A stretch of 5,534 nucleotides of DNA from Oligoflexales bacterium (GTDB lineage Bacteria; Bdellovibrionota_B; Oligoflexia; Oligoflexales; CACXFL01), in assembly GCA_028282865.1 (NCBI GenBank), contig JANQHA010000339.1, positions 1 through 5,534 on the forward strand, read 5' to 3'. The first letter of the stretch is position 1; the number at the start of each line of letters is the position of its first letter. Positions 1-5,534 of the stretch are shown here, piece by piece. Made by a program: the position numbers and the translations under genes. The notes beneath the pieces were generated by a model. That model was not told where the DNA came from. It did not search any database and saw only the letters and a program-made list of their open reading frames with translations.

Positions 1-2198
1 AAAATAGGAGAAACCGAATACGCTAGGCTCTGGCGATCGCGCAATTCCAGAAACAGCCTTCCACCTTGGCCTCCTAAAATCGTTGAAATAATATCTAATG
101 CAGCACGGTCTTGGTCGGACCACCGGAGGCCTTTAAACCCGACAGCAAGATGAGCCTGCTCACGGCTCTTATCAACTGAGTAGGAAAGCTCGCTTTGAGC
201 ACTTTCGCACTTAGGCACCAATAACCGGGGGCGGGAGTTAGGGCTCCAGCTTGATATTCTCTGATTGATTAGAGCTTCTATTTCTTCTAACGGTTGATTA
301 CTGGTACAAGAGATGACCCAAGGACCACTATCTCGGTGTTCTATATACCTTCGTAGTAATTGATCTTTTTCTAACGCCTCAATAGAATCAGCGTAACCAT
401 AAACAGGGAAACCATAAGGGTGACCACCGTAAATTAATTCCTGTAAATTACGCATACATATAGCCGCGGACGAATCATCTTGGGTTTCAATACGCTGTTT
501 AATTCCAAATAACGCAGTCTGCCACTGTTGGTCGGGGAAGGCTGGGTCTAATATGCTCTCGAAAAATAAATCGCTCATCTCCTCGCGGTGCTCTGGAATA
601 CAAGAAAGCTGAAACCCGATGCTATCCTTGCCAGAAAAAGAGACTAAATCACAACCCTTTTGGTCAACCATTTCGAGGTATTGATCATAGCTTTTGGTTC
701 CAGTGGCGGTAGCCAATACCTCTGATATAGCATTAAAGGTTCCGGCTGTACCCCGCGACTCTGCCCTCTGGCCCCCTTCGGTTACGGCCACTAGGTTGAA
801 GAATTTAGCATCAGGACTATGACGATAAACCAAAGTGATGCCATCTTTTAAAGAAACTATTTCTGGCTGTGCAACGGCTGGCTTGCCCATCCTAGAACTT
901 ATAGCCTTTGGTTGATGCTTAGCGAATCCAGCCTCTACTGCCGACCAAAGCTTATCTTTATCAAGCTGGGTTCCAGACGGAACCATTCCGGTGATCGACA
1001 TAGACTCTGGCTTGATCCATTTACGCAAAGCCGCAGTAATATCATCGCTAGTTGTGCGACCGACCTGAGCTAAATATACATCGTCATAATGCTCCTGGTA
1101 ACGAGTCATCATCGCCGAGCCTAATGCCCGAGCTTGACCTTCGATCGTTTCTTCTTGATAAAGATAATCTGTTTTTAAATAGGACCGAGCTTTTTCAAGC
1201 TCATGCTTAGACACTGGGTCGGAATACAACATCCTCGATAGCTCTTCACAACAAAGCTTAGCTGTCTGATAGAAGGACTCCATCGTCGGATAACTACTTA
1301 GAGTAAATAACCCGCCAAAATGCGGCGAGTACAAAGACGCTCCAACCGCTGCTACCATTCGCTCGTGGTCTCGCAGCCTTCGGTTGAGCCTAGAGCTATC
1401 GCCAGACCCTAAAGCAAAAGCCGCTAAATCAAGCGAAATACTATCTTGATCATATAAGCCAGGAGCGTCAAAAAAAAGCTCAAGCCGTGGTTGCTGATAG
1501 TCACCGACAAGCACATCAATTTCACCAGGAAGAAAGCGGCGCTTTACCCCCCGTCTATGAATAGACCTTGCCCCAGGCTTGTCACCAAAGTATTTTTCAA
1601 CCCACTCTAGGCAATCTTTCTCAATAAAGTTACCAACGCATACCATCGTCATATTTGAGGGTTGGTACCAGTAACGGTAATAATTATAAATTTCCTGCCT
1701 AGTAAAGCCTTTGACTAGGTCTTCAGTACCAATAATTGGGCGTTCAGCCTCGCAACCACTAAATGCATAAGAGAACATTTTCTGGCCGACTAAGTTTCCT
1801 GGATTATCCAAACCTCGGCGAATCTCTTCTACCACGACTTCCTTTTCTTTCTCAATTTCATCGCCATCTAAAGCACTTGAAAACACTGCATCTGCAAGCA
1901 GATCAATTCCAAGCTCAGTGAAATTAGAAGTAAGATTCAGATAGTACACCGTCCGATCAAAGCTGGTGTAAGCGTTAATATTGCCGCCACAGTGTTCGAC
2001 GGTTTTAGCAATCTCGCCAACGCCCCTTTTCTCAGTTCCTTTGAAAAGTAAATGCTCTAAAAGGTGCGACATCCCGCGCTGTTGATCAGTTTCATCCAAA
2101 GACCCCACCCTTACCCAAGTTTGTAGCCCAACCCAATCAACCGACTCATTGGATTTAATCAAAACTCGGACACCATTTTTAAGGGTTGTACTTATCAA
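1..2198 (-). CDS. M16 family zinc metallopeptidase (insulinase/pitrilysin-like), two-half form, C-terminus cut by window edge
   Basis: A predicted zinc endopeptidase that would cleave peptides inside a closed chamber, as in the insulinase/pitrilysin/PreP group. The reading frame is open from 2198 to position 1: 732 codons seen, and I estimate about 100 more are missing. The N-terminal half is catalytic. The inverted zinc motif HLLEH is at residues 45-49, with Glu48 as general base. A Glu at 124-125 within VVVEEI, 76 residues after the second His, matches the third ligand of the family. Residues 154-191 carry the usual YQPSNM..VGNF M16_C pattern. The second half begins near residue 448, lacks HxxEH, has HPYG at 593 and ends in a GGRLF..LRDRQSLAY block. 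There Arg720 and Tyr727 match the substrate-binding R/Y pair. The start is a TTG after AGAAAGG; an in-frame TAG lies seven codons upstream, so no earlier start and no signal peptide are possible. It lies 24 bases after the barrel gene, probably in one transcript. Confidence 0.93.
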   Translation of the reverse strand, partial: MISTTLKNGVRVLIKSNESVDWVGLQTWVRVGSLDETDQQRGMSHLLEHLLFKGTEKRGVGEIAKTVEHCGGNINAYTSFDRTVYYLNLTSNFTELGIDLLADAVFSSALDGDEIEKEKEVVVEEIRRGLDNPGNLVGQKMFSYAFSGCEAERPIIGTEDLVKGFTRQEIYNYYRYWYQPSNMTMVCVGNFIEKDCLEWVEKYFGDKPGARSIHRRGVKRRFLPGEIDVLVGDYQQPRLELFFDAPGLYDQDSISLDLAAFALGSGDSSRLNRRLRDHERMVAAVGASLYSPHFGGLFTLSSYPTMESFYQTAKLCCEELSRMLYSDPVSKHELEKARSYLKTDYLYQEETIEGQARALGSAMMTRYQEHYDDVYLAQVGRTTSDDITAALRKWIKPESMSITGMVPSGTQLDKDKLWSAVEAGFAKHQPKAISSRMGKPAVAQPEIVSLKDGITLVYRHSPDAKFFNLVAVTEGGQRAESRGTAGTFNAISEVLATATGTKSYDQYLEMVDQKGCDLVSFSGKDSIGFQLSCIPEHREEMSDLFFESILDPAFPDQQWQTALFGIKQRIETQDDSSAAICMRNLQELIYGGHPYGFPVYGYADSIEALEKDQLLRRYIEHRDSGPWVISCTSNQPLEEIEALINQRISSWSPNSRPRLLVPKCESAQSELSYSVDKSREQAHLAVGFKGLRWSDQDRAALDIISTILGGQGGRLFLELRDRQSLAYSVSPI

Positions 2199-2211
2199 GC
2201 TAAGTTGAACA

Positions 2212-2218
2212 CCTTTCT
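2212..2218 (-). promoter_or_regulatory. Ribosome binding site supporting the TTG start of the M16 peptidase
   Basis: On the minus strand this reads AGAAAGG (followed by TG), 13 bases before a TTG at 2198-2196. No in-frame ATG or GTG lies between the upstream TAG stop (2219-2217) and the first M16 beta strand (STTLKNGVRVLI). The next in-frame TTG would remove part of that strand. The spacing is a little long, so the site is plausible rather than strong. Confidence 0.5.
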
Positions 2219-2222
2219 ATGA

Positions 2223-3200
2223 TTAAAATTTAATTGCAAAAGAACCATTCACTGACTGATGAGATTGTTCGTAATCCATGTGAGGTCTAGAAGCCGTGTA
2301 AGACAGCGAAGCATTCTTGTTAACAATAGCCAAACCTCCCGACAAAGACCTTCTAGAGGGGCCAGTTATCGTCTGACCATAGGCACCCAAGACTCGCAGC
2401 ATATCGTAGATACGCGCTGAAAACGATGCGATTCCCATTCGCTCGGGGGCTTGATATGCCTCATCTTCAGATGTTTTAACTTCTCCAGCAAAAGCTTGTT
2501 CAAACGAGCCAATCCTCTCTCTTTGCCTTACATCGAGCTGAGCGATAACATCCTTATCAAATATATAGGCCACACCCGCTCGGATCGTTTGCGGTGCATA
2601 TTCCGCGACCTTTTTATTTGCCATATTTTCTACAGAAGCCCCAAATCTCAGCCTAGGAGTAAGAAGGCCAGCAAGCCCAAAACCAATTGTAGTTCCCGAC
2701 TCTCTTTTCTCCTGTAAAACACCTTGCTCACTTCCAAGAGTAACCCCTTCGACATACTGCGCCCCAAGACCCAAAGAAAGCTTGCCCATCACTCGCCCCA
2801 ATACCAAACTAGCCCTGCGTTGAATTGCAGCGTCGCGCTTAGAGGAGCCGGGTCGCTGAGCTAGCTCGGTATCATAATCATCACTGAAACCTGTGTAATG
2901 AAAACCAGCAGCAATGGGGGAAGACTGGGTATCGACAACTCCAGCATCAAAAAAGTCCCTACCCTCGGTCGGCCAGTGATAGCCACCGCCAACAGTATAA
3001 GTCTTTTCCAAAGCTAGCATTCCCGGATTCAATCGAACTGCTGATAAACCACCTAAGCCGGCAACTCCACTATTTCCTAAACCGAGGCTTAGCCCACCGG
3101 TAGACTCATACTCATCTGGAATCCGGCGGTCACGCTGTTCCGCCGCGTTTACCGGCATAGATAAACCTAAACAGAAAAATGCTATCAGCCATCTAAACAC
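2223..3200 (-). CDS. Exported outer-membrane beta-barrel protein (PorV/FadL-like pattern), function unknown
   Basis: A 325-residue protein starting at a GTG. Residues 1-19 form a classic Sec signal peptide: Arg3, a hydrophobic core LIAFFCLGL, and a VNA cleavage site before Ala20. The mature part is rich in Gly and in alternating hydrophobic/polar stretches, and it ends in SFAIKF. A terminal Phe with alternating aromatic/hydrophobic residues is the usual BAM recognition signal. After a short polar lead (20-34) comes a Gly-rich segment (35-52) and then RLNPG (56-60). A Gly-rich entry followed by an Asn-Pro motif resembles the N-terminus of PorV/UPF0164/FadL-type barrels; this is a resemblance only, and substrate and partners are unknown. 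It sits 101 bases after the small membrane protein gene and 24 bases before the M16 peptidase gene on the same strand, with no terminator seen between barrel and peptidase. A longer frame from ATG 3245 exists but would bury the signal peptide behind 15 charged residues. Confidence 0.85.
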   Translation of the reverse strand: MFRWLIAFFCLGLSMPVNAAEQRDRRIPDEYESTGGLSLGLGNSGVAGLGGLSAVRLNPGMLALEKTYTVGGGYHWPTEGRDFFDAGVVDTQSSPIAAGFHYTGFSDDYDTELAQRPGSSKRDAAIQRRASLVLGRVMGKLSLGLGAQYVEGVTLGSEQGVLQEKRESGTTIGFGLAGLLTPRLRFGASVENMANKKVAEYAPQTIRAGVAYIFDKDVIAQLDVRQRERIGSFEQAFAGEVKTSEDEAYQAPERMGIASFSARIYDMLRVLGAYGQTITGPSRRSLSGGLAIVNKNASLSYTASRPHMDYEQSHQSVNGSFAIKF

Positions 3201-3206
3201 AAAAAA

Positions 3207-3212
3207 CTCCTC
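3207..3212 (-). promoter_or_regulatory. Strong ribosome binding site that fixes the GTG start of the barrel protein
   Basis: On the minus strand this reads GAGGAG, six T bases before GTG at 3200-3198. Spacing and sequence are ideal, and the GTG begins exactly at the signal peptide. The in-frame ATG at 3245-3243 has no comparable site in front of it. The GTG is therefore the preferred start. Confidence 0.85.
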
Positions 3213-3301
3213 AAAACCCGACTCTAAACCTTTTAATTTTAACATTTTATGAGAGGGAAGCCTATGGTGAGATCACAAATGCCCTTACGAGACAAATAAG
3301 G

Positions 3302-3658
3302 TTAGATAAATAGCAAACGTAGCAAAGAAATTGAAAAAGACCCCCAAACAACCATATAAAGGCCACGTTTAATCTTTTCATCAGTTGGCAGCGGATCGAA
3401 ACACTTAGCAAGCAGCCGCTTAGTAAACTGCCCCTGCTGATCTGACTTAGTCTTACTGGCACTATCACCTCTTAGAAAGAGCTCGAGGTTAGTCAAAAGA
3501 CAGGTCCCGTCATTGTAACGCCACTGTAAAACGACCGTAGGGATCAAAATAACATGAATTAATAACAAGCTTCGCCCCGGCGACAGCCAGCCAAAGAGGA
3601 TAAATGCAACCATTGCTAAATGAATAAACTTAATAATTTCAGCTAGTAATATTTTCAT
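3302..3658 (-). CDS. Small integral membrane protein, weak DUF2784-like pattern
   Basis: A 118-residue protein with two close hydrophobic segments at about 5-26 and 30-46, a polar middle (47-97) and a third hydrophobic segment at the C-terminus (about 100-118). It would be an inner-membrane protein. The spaced residues His13, His35, Trp46, Cys53, Thr56 and Glu59 recall my memory of the DUF2784 pattern (His in two helices, then Cys-x-Leu-Thr-x-x-Glu). The length also fits that family, but the match is by eye and no function is known for it. The ATG is the only start, since an in-frame TAG lies two codons upstream (3665-3667). The ribosome binding site is poor. It is first in a possible three-gene unit with the barrel and the M16 peptidase, although the 101-base gap to the barrel gene leaves room for a separate promoter. 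Confidence 0.68.
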   Translation of the reverse strand: MKILLAEIIKFIHLAMVAFILFGWLSPGRSLLLIHVILIPTVVLQWRYNDGTCLLTNLELFLRGDSASKTKSDQQGQFTKRLLAKCFDPLPTDEKIKRGLYMVVWGSFSISLLRLLFI

Positions 3659-3669
3659 TTTTAAGATCT

Positions 3670-3686
3670 ATCAAATTTTGTTTGAT
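3670..3686. promoter_or_regulatory. Inverted repeat in the divergent control region, possible operator
   Basis: ATCAAA (3670-3675) and TTTGAT (3681-3686) form a perfect 6-base inverted repeat around a 5-base spacer TTTTG. It sits between the divergent starts at 3658 (minus) and 3747 (plus), where a shared regulator would bind. A second short palindrome, TTCTT-AG-AAGAA, lies at 3717-3728. In A/T-rich DNA such repeats can arise by chance. No clear sigma-70 -10/-35 pair was found; the best plus-strand candidate, TTGATG at 3682 with TATTCA at 3706, is weak. Confidence 0.25.
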
Positions 3687-3746
3687 GAATATCCAAAAAA
3701 AGTGGTATTCAGGCCGTTCTTAGAAGAATATCGAATTGGTATCGTT

Positions 3747-4991
3747 ATGAAAAGAGCCATTGTAAAACTACTGGTGTTAATCGCTGTAGCTTCCGGGAAT
3801 ATTGCAAGCACCTGGGATTGCTTGGAGTTATTTCAGTCCATTGACCCGACAGCACCCCTTGACAGCAATCTCGCAAAATTTAAAGAAAATGCCTCAAAAC
3901 TTACAAGACCCCAATGGGATGTTTTTTTCGGCTATTTAGAAAAACTGTATCAGCAACCCATCGATCGGCAGAATATCGCAATGGGTCAAGTGCCCTCAAT
4001 AGGCTCAAAAAAACCCGAACAACTTTCAAAAGATCTAAAGCTAACTTTAGAAGCACTCGAGAAACCTCATGTTGGCCCAGGTATCCAGTCACTAGCTTTG
4101 CATGCGATGGTGGAAATGAAATCTCATTTTAAAAATATGTCGAAAGCAGCAGTTATTACGGTGTTAGAGATAAATAAAAAAATTTTGGACCGAACGATAA
4201 CCAATCGGAAGCTAATGGATAGCGTAAGAGGCCACGCCTATACTTTAAAACTTATTCACGCGGAGGTCTTGTTACGGTCACGAGCAGAGTCAGCACCTTA
4301 TTTAATTCATTCACCTATACGCACGCCTGAATGGGAAGCAGTGCAGCTATCATCAAAAATCGATAGTGGAATGCTCAATGAAGCCGAAGTAGTCAATGCA
4401 TATGCACAGTTTCTTAATATTTTATGTAACAGAAGTTTCATCCAAGACTCACTTATTTTGAATATGAAGAATATTTACTTAGATCTTTTACTAAGAGCAG
4501 AGAAGCACGGTTACGACTTACTGATAAAATTCCCCCAGAATACACTCATTCCGAACTTAATGCTTTTGGCTAGCGAGTTAATCAATCAATCTATAACCAC
4601 AATAACTTCAAAGCAAAAACGGCTTGATCTTTACAAAGTAATTAATTCCTACCAGGCTTACCATGGAATAGTAAAAGATAAAATAAAGTCACGAAAGAAA
4701 GTATCTAGCATCGTAAAAACGGTTCACGAACTGCGGGAACTTGCACCTTTCATACAAAACCAAAGCCTACCCAATTTGAAAGATGCAGTGGAAGAATTTC
4801 GGCAGGAGACAAAGCATCTTGGAGACACTAAGCTGCAAACAAGGATCTATATACTACTTAAAAAGATAGATACTTTATCAGGTCATTCATGGGAAAGGCT
4901 TATAGCGATCACCCAGCTAGAAGCAATTGTTTTCCATCTTAATAAAAATTTACCCATTCCAGACAGCTTTTACATTGATTCGAGTTGGTAG
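3747..4991 (+). CDS. Predicted exported all-helical protein of unknown family
   Basis: I do not recognise this 414-residue protein. The chosen ATG begins with MKRAIVKLLVLIAVASG, a normal Sec signal peptide (two early Lys/Arg, then a hydrophobic core). Cleavage could follow Ala15, Ser16 or Ser21. No lipobox Cys is placed correctly, so it is probably periplasmic or secreted rather than a lipoprotein. The mature part looks almost wholly alpha-helical, with many Leu/Ile-spaced helices and few Gly or Pro, as in helical-repeat or adaptor proteins. I see no catalytic motif. It has two cysteines, Cys25 and Cys227, which could form a disulfide. A longer frame from TTG 3678 would put 23 extra, partly charged residues before the signal peptide, so I reject it. 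The ribosome binding site before ATG 3747 is weak. The gene is visibly more A/T-rich than the peptidase gene and lies alone on the plus strand, divergent from one neighbour and convergent with yajC. Confidence 0.8.
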   Translation: MKRAIVKLLVLIAVASGNIASTWDCLELFQSIDPTAPLDSNLAKFKENASKLTRPQWDVFFGYLEKLYQQPIDRQNIAMGQVPSIGSKKPEQLSKDLKLTLEALEKPHVGPGIQSLALHAMVEMKSHFKNMSKAAVITVLEINKKILDRTITNRKLMDSVRGHAYTLKLIHAEVLLRSRAESAPYLIHSPIRTPEWEAVQLSSKIDSGMLNEAEVVNAYAQFLNILCNRSFIQDSLILNMKNIYLDLLLRAEKHGYDLLIKFPQNTLIPNLMLLASELINQSITTITSKQKRLDLYKVINSYQAYHGIVKDKIKSRKKVSSIVKTVHELRELAPFIQNQSLPNLKDAVEEFRQETKHLGDTKLQTRIYILLKKIDTLSGHSWERLIAITQLEAIVFHLNKNLPIPDSFYIDSSW

Positions 4992-5010
4992 CTACCACGT
5001 GCCACGCACT

Positions 5011-5367
5011 TTACTTCGCTGCAGCCTTTACAGGCTCCTTCTTAGTTAAGCCAGTTATATGGGTTTTAAGAATCTTAAGAGATGTTTGACCTGATACGTC
5101 AATAGTAACAAAGCTATCAGCAATTGATTTCACTCGGCCAACAATACCGCCAGAGGTGATCACTTCATCTCCCGATTTCAAGTCCTTAAGCATGTTGCTA
5201 TGCTCTTTGGCCTTTTTTGCCTGAGGTCTCAAGATCAGAAAATACATGATAAGCATAAAGCCACCCATCGGCAGCAGCATCGAGTCAAATAACGATGGTT
5301 GTTTGGCAGCAGTCTTTGCAGCTTCTTGCGCTACCGCACTTGTTGTTAAAAAAAATAAATCTAGCAT
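5011..5367 (-). CDS. yajC: Preprotein translocase subunit YajC
   Basis: YajC is a small inner-membrane protein that associates with SecD and SecF, helpers of the SecYEG translocon. The 118-residue product has the family layout: a short N-terminal lead (1-29, with a hydrophobic start and an Ala-rich stretch), one transmembrane helix at about 30-46, then the hallmark LRPQAKK (46-52). A compact cytoplasmic domain follows with LKSGDEVITSGGIVGRV (63-79), and then a Lys/Ala-rich tail. Length is normal for the family. The start ATG has a good ribosome binding site, AAAGGTG (5378-5372), four bases upstream. In many proteobacteria yajC is followed closely by secD and secF. Here the next gene is convergent and only 19 bases away, so secDF must be encoded elsewhere. 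Confidence 0.96.
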   Translation of the reverse strand: MLDLFFLTTSAVAQEAAKTAAKQPSLFDSMLLPMGGFMLIMYFLILRPQAKKAKEHSNMLKDLKSGDEVITSGGIVGRVKSIADSFVTIDVSGQTSLKILKTHITGLTKKEPVKAAAK

Positions 5368-5441
5368 AACCCACCTTTTCGATTAACAAAGCACCCGTGC
5401 ATAAATCTAGAGGGTCAACATCGTCGATTCAGCAAAATTTT

Positions 5442-5534
5442 TCAACCATTTTGATCTAATAGCAGGCTAATCTGCTCGCTTTCAACCCTGATCATTCGAG
5501 GCACTACCAATAACAACAAAACCATATAAAGCAG
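5442..5534 (-). CDS. Possible C-terminal end of a hydrophobic protein, cut by the window edge
   Basis: On the minus strand one frame is open from the edge for 30 codons to a TGA at 5444-5442. It begins with a run of Leu/Val/Met (LLYMVLLLLVVPRMI), continues with a polar stretch RVESEQ and ends LLLDQNG. This could be a final transmembrane helix with a short tail, or a membrane-strand end (the VVPRMI stretch faintly recalls secretin C-termini). With so few residues it cannot be identified and could be a chance open frame. It would lie 74 bases upstream of yajC on the same strand. It shows no visible resemblance to tgt, a frequent upstream neighbour of yajC. Confidence 0.35.
   Translation of the reverse strand: MLYMVLLLLVVPRMIRVESEQISLLLDQNG

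Noticed and set aside
2451..2717. Plus-strand open frame of 88 codons
   Set aside because: It lies wholly inside the barrel protein gene on the other strand and has no ribosome binding site or family character, so it is a shadow frame.
3262..3468. Minus-strand open frame of 68 codons
   Set aside because: It overlaps the 118-residue membrane protein in another frame. Its hydrophobicity comes from the A/T-rich sequence of the real gene.
3901..4132. Two short open frames, one on each strand
   Set aside because: Both lie inside the 414-residue exported protein gene and show no supporting start signals.
4986..5009. Palindrome TGGTAGCTACCA and a GTGC-CAC-GCAC hairpin between the convergent stops, as a bidirectional terminator
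   Set aside because: The stems are only four to six bases, the first has no loop without opening pairs, and no T-tract follows on either strand.
5366..5407. Leader peptide of 13 codons (ATG at 5405-5407, stop overlapping the yajC start) and the GCAC-CC-GTGC palindrome at 5391-5400
   Set aside because: The small frame has no ribosome binding site and no attenuator-like residue run. The palindrome leaves only a two-base loop.
5368..5441. A TTGACC-type -35 box upstream of yajC
   Set aside because: No acceptable -10 box lies at the right distance, so no promoter could be called.

Overview
The window looks like chromosomal DNA of a Gram-negative bacterium. Three things point that way: a YajC preprotein-translocase subunit, an outer-membrane beta-barrel protein with a signal peptide and a C-terminal phenylalanine, and Shine-Dalgarno-led starts that include GTG and TTG. 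Base composition is moderate and slightly A/T-rich. The protein style (a covalently joined two-half M16 peptidase, an unusual YajC setting) would suit a Bdellovibrionota/Oligoflexia or other former deltaproteobacterial lineage. That placement is inference, because no rRNA or unambiguous marker is present.

Layout. From 1 to 3658 three genes lie on the minus strand and can be read as one transcription unit, in the order of transcription: a 118-residue small membrane protein (3658 to 3302), a 325-residue exported beta-barrel protein (3200 to 2223) and a zinc-dependent M16 (insulinase/pitrilysin-like) peptidase (2198 down past position 1, C-terminus outside the window). The barrel gene and the peptidase gene are only 24 bases apart. 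Reading away from this unit on the plus strand is a 414-residue predicted exported all-helical protein of unknown family (3747-4991). It shares an 88-base divergent control region with the small membrane protein. Convergent with it, 19 bases away, is yajC on the minus strand (5367 to 5011). The right edge (5442-5534, minus) may hold the last 30 codons of a hydrophobic protein upstream of yajC.

How they may work together. YajC is the accessory inner-membrane partner of SecDF in Sec export. Here the slot just downstream of yajC, where secD usually lies, is taken by the convergent unknown gene. The barrel protein and the M16 peptidase are probably co-transcribed, but the peptidase has no signal peptide and no room for one, so it should be cytoplasmic while the barrel sits in the outer membrane. 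A direct partnership between them is therefore not shown. I saw no CRISPR array, tRNA, rRNA, insertion sequence, toxin-antitoxin pair or recognisable defence system. The most open items are the unknown exported helical protein and the barrel/peptidase pairing. No gene-free stretch exceeds 300 bases.
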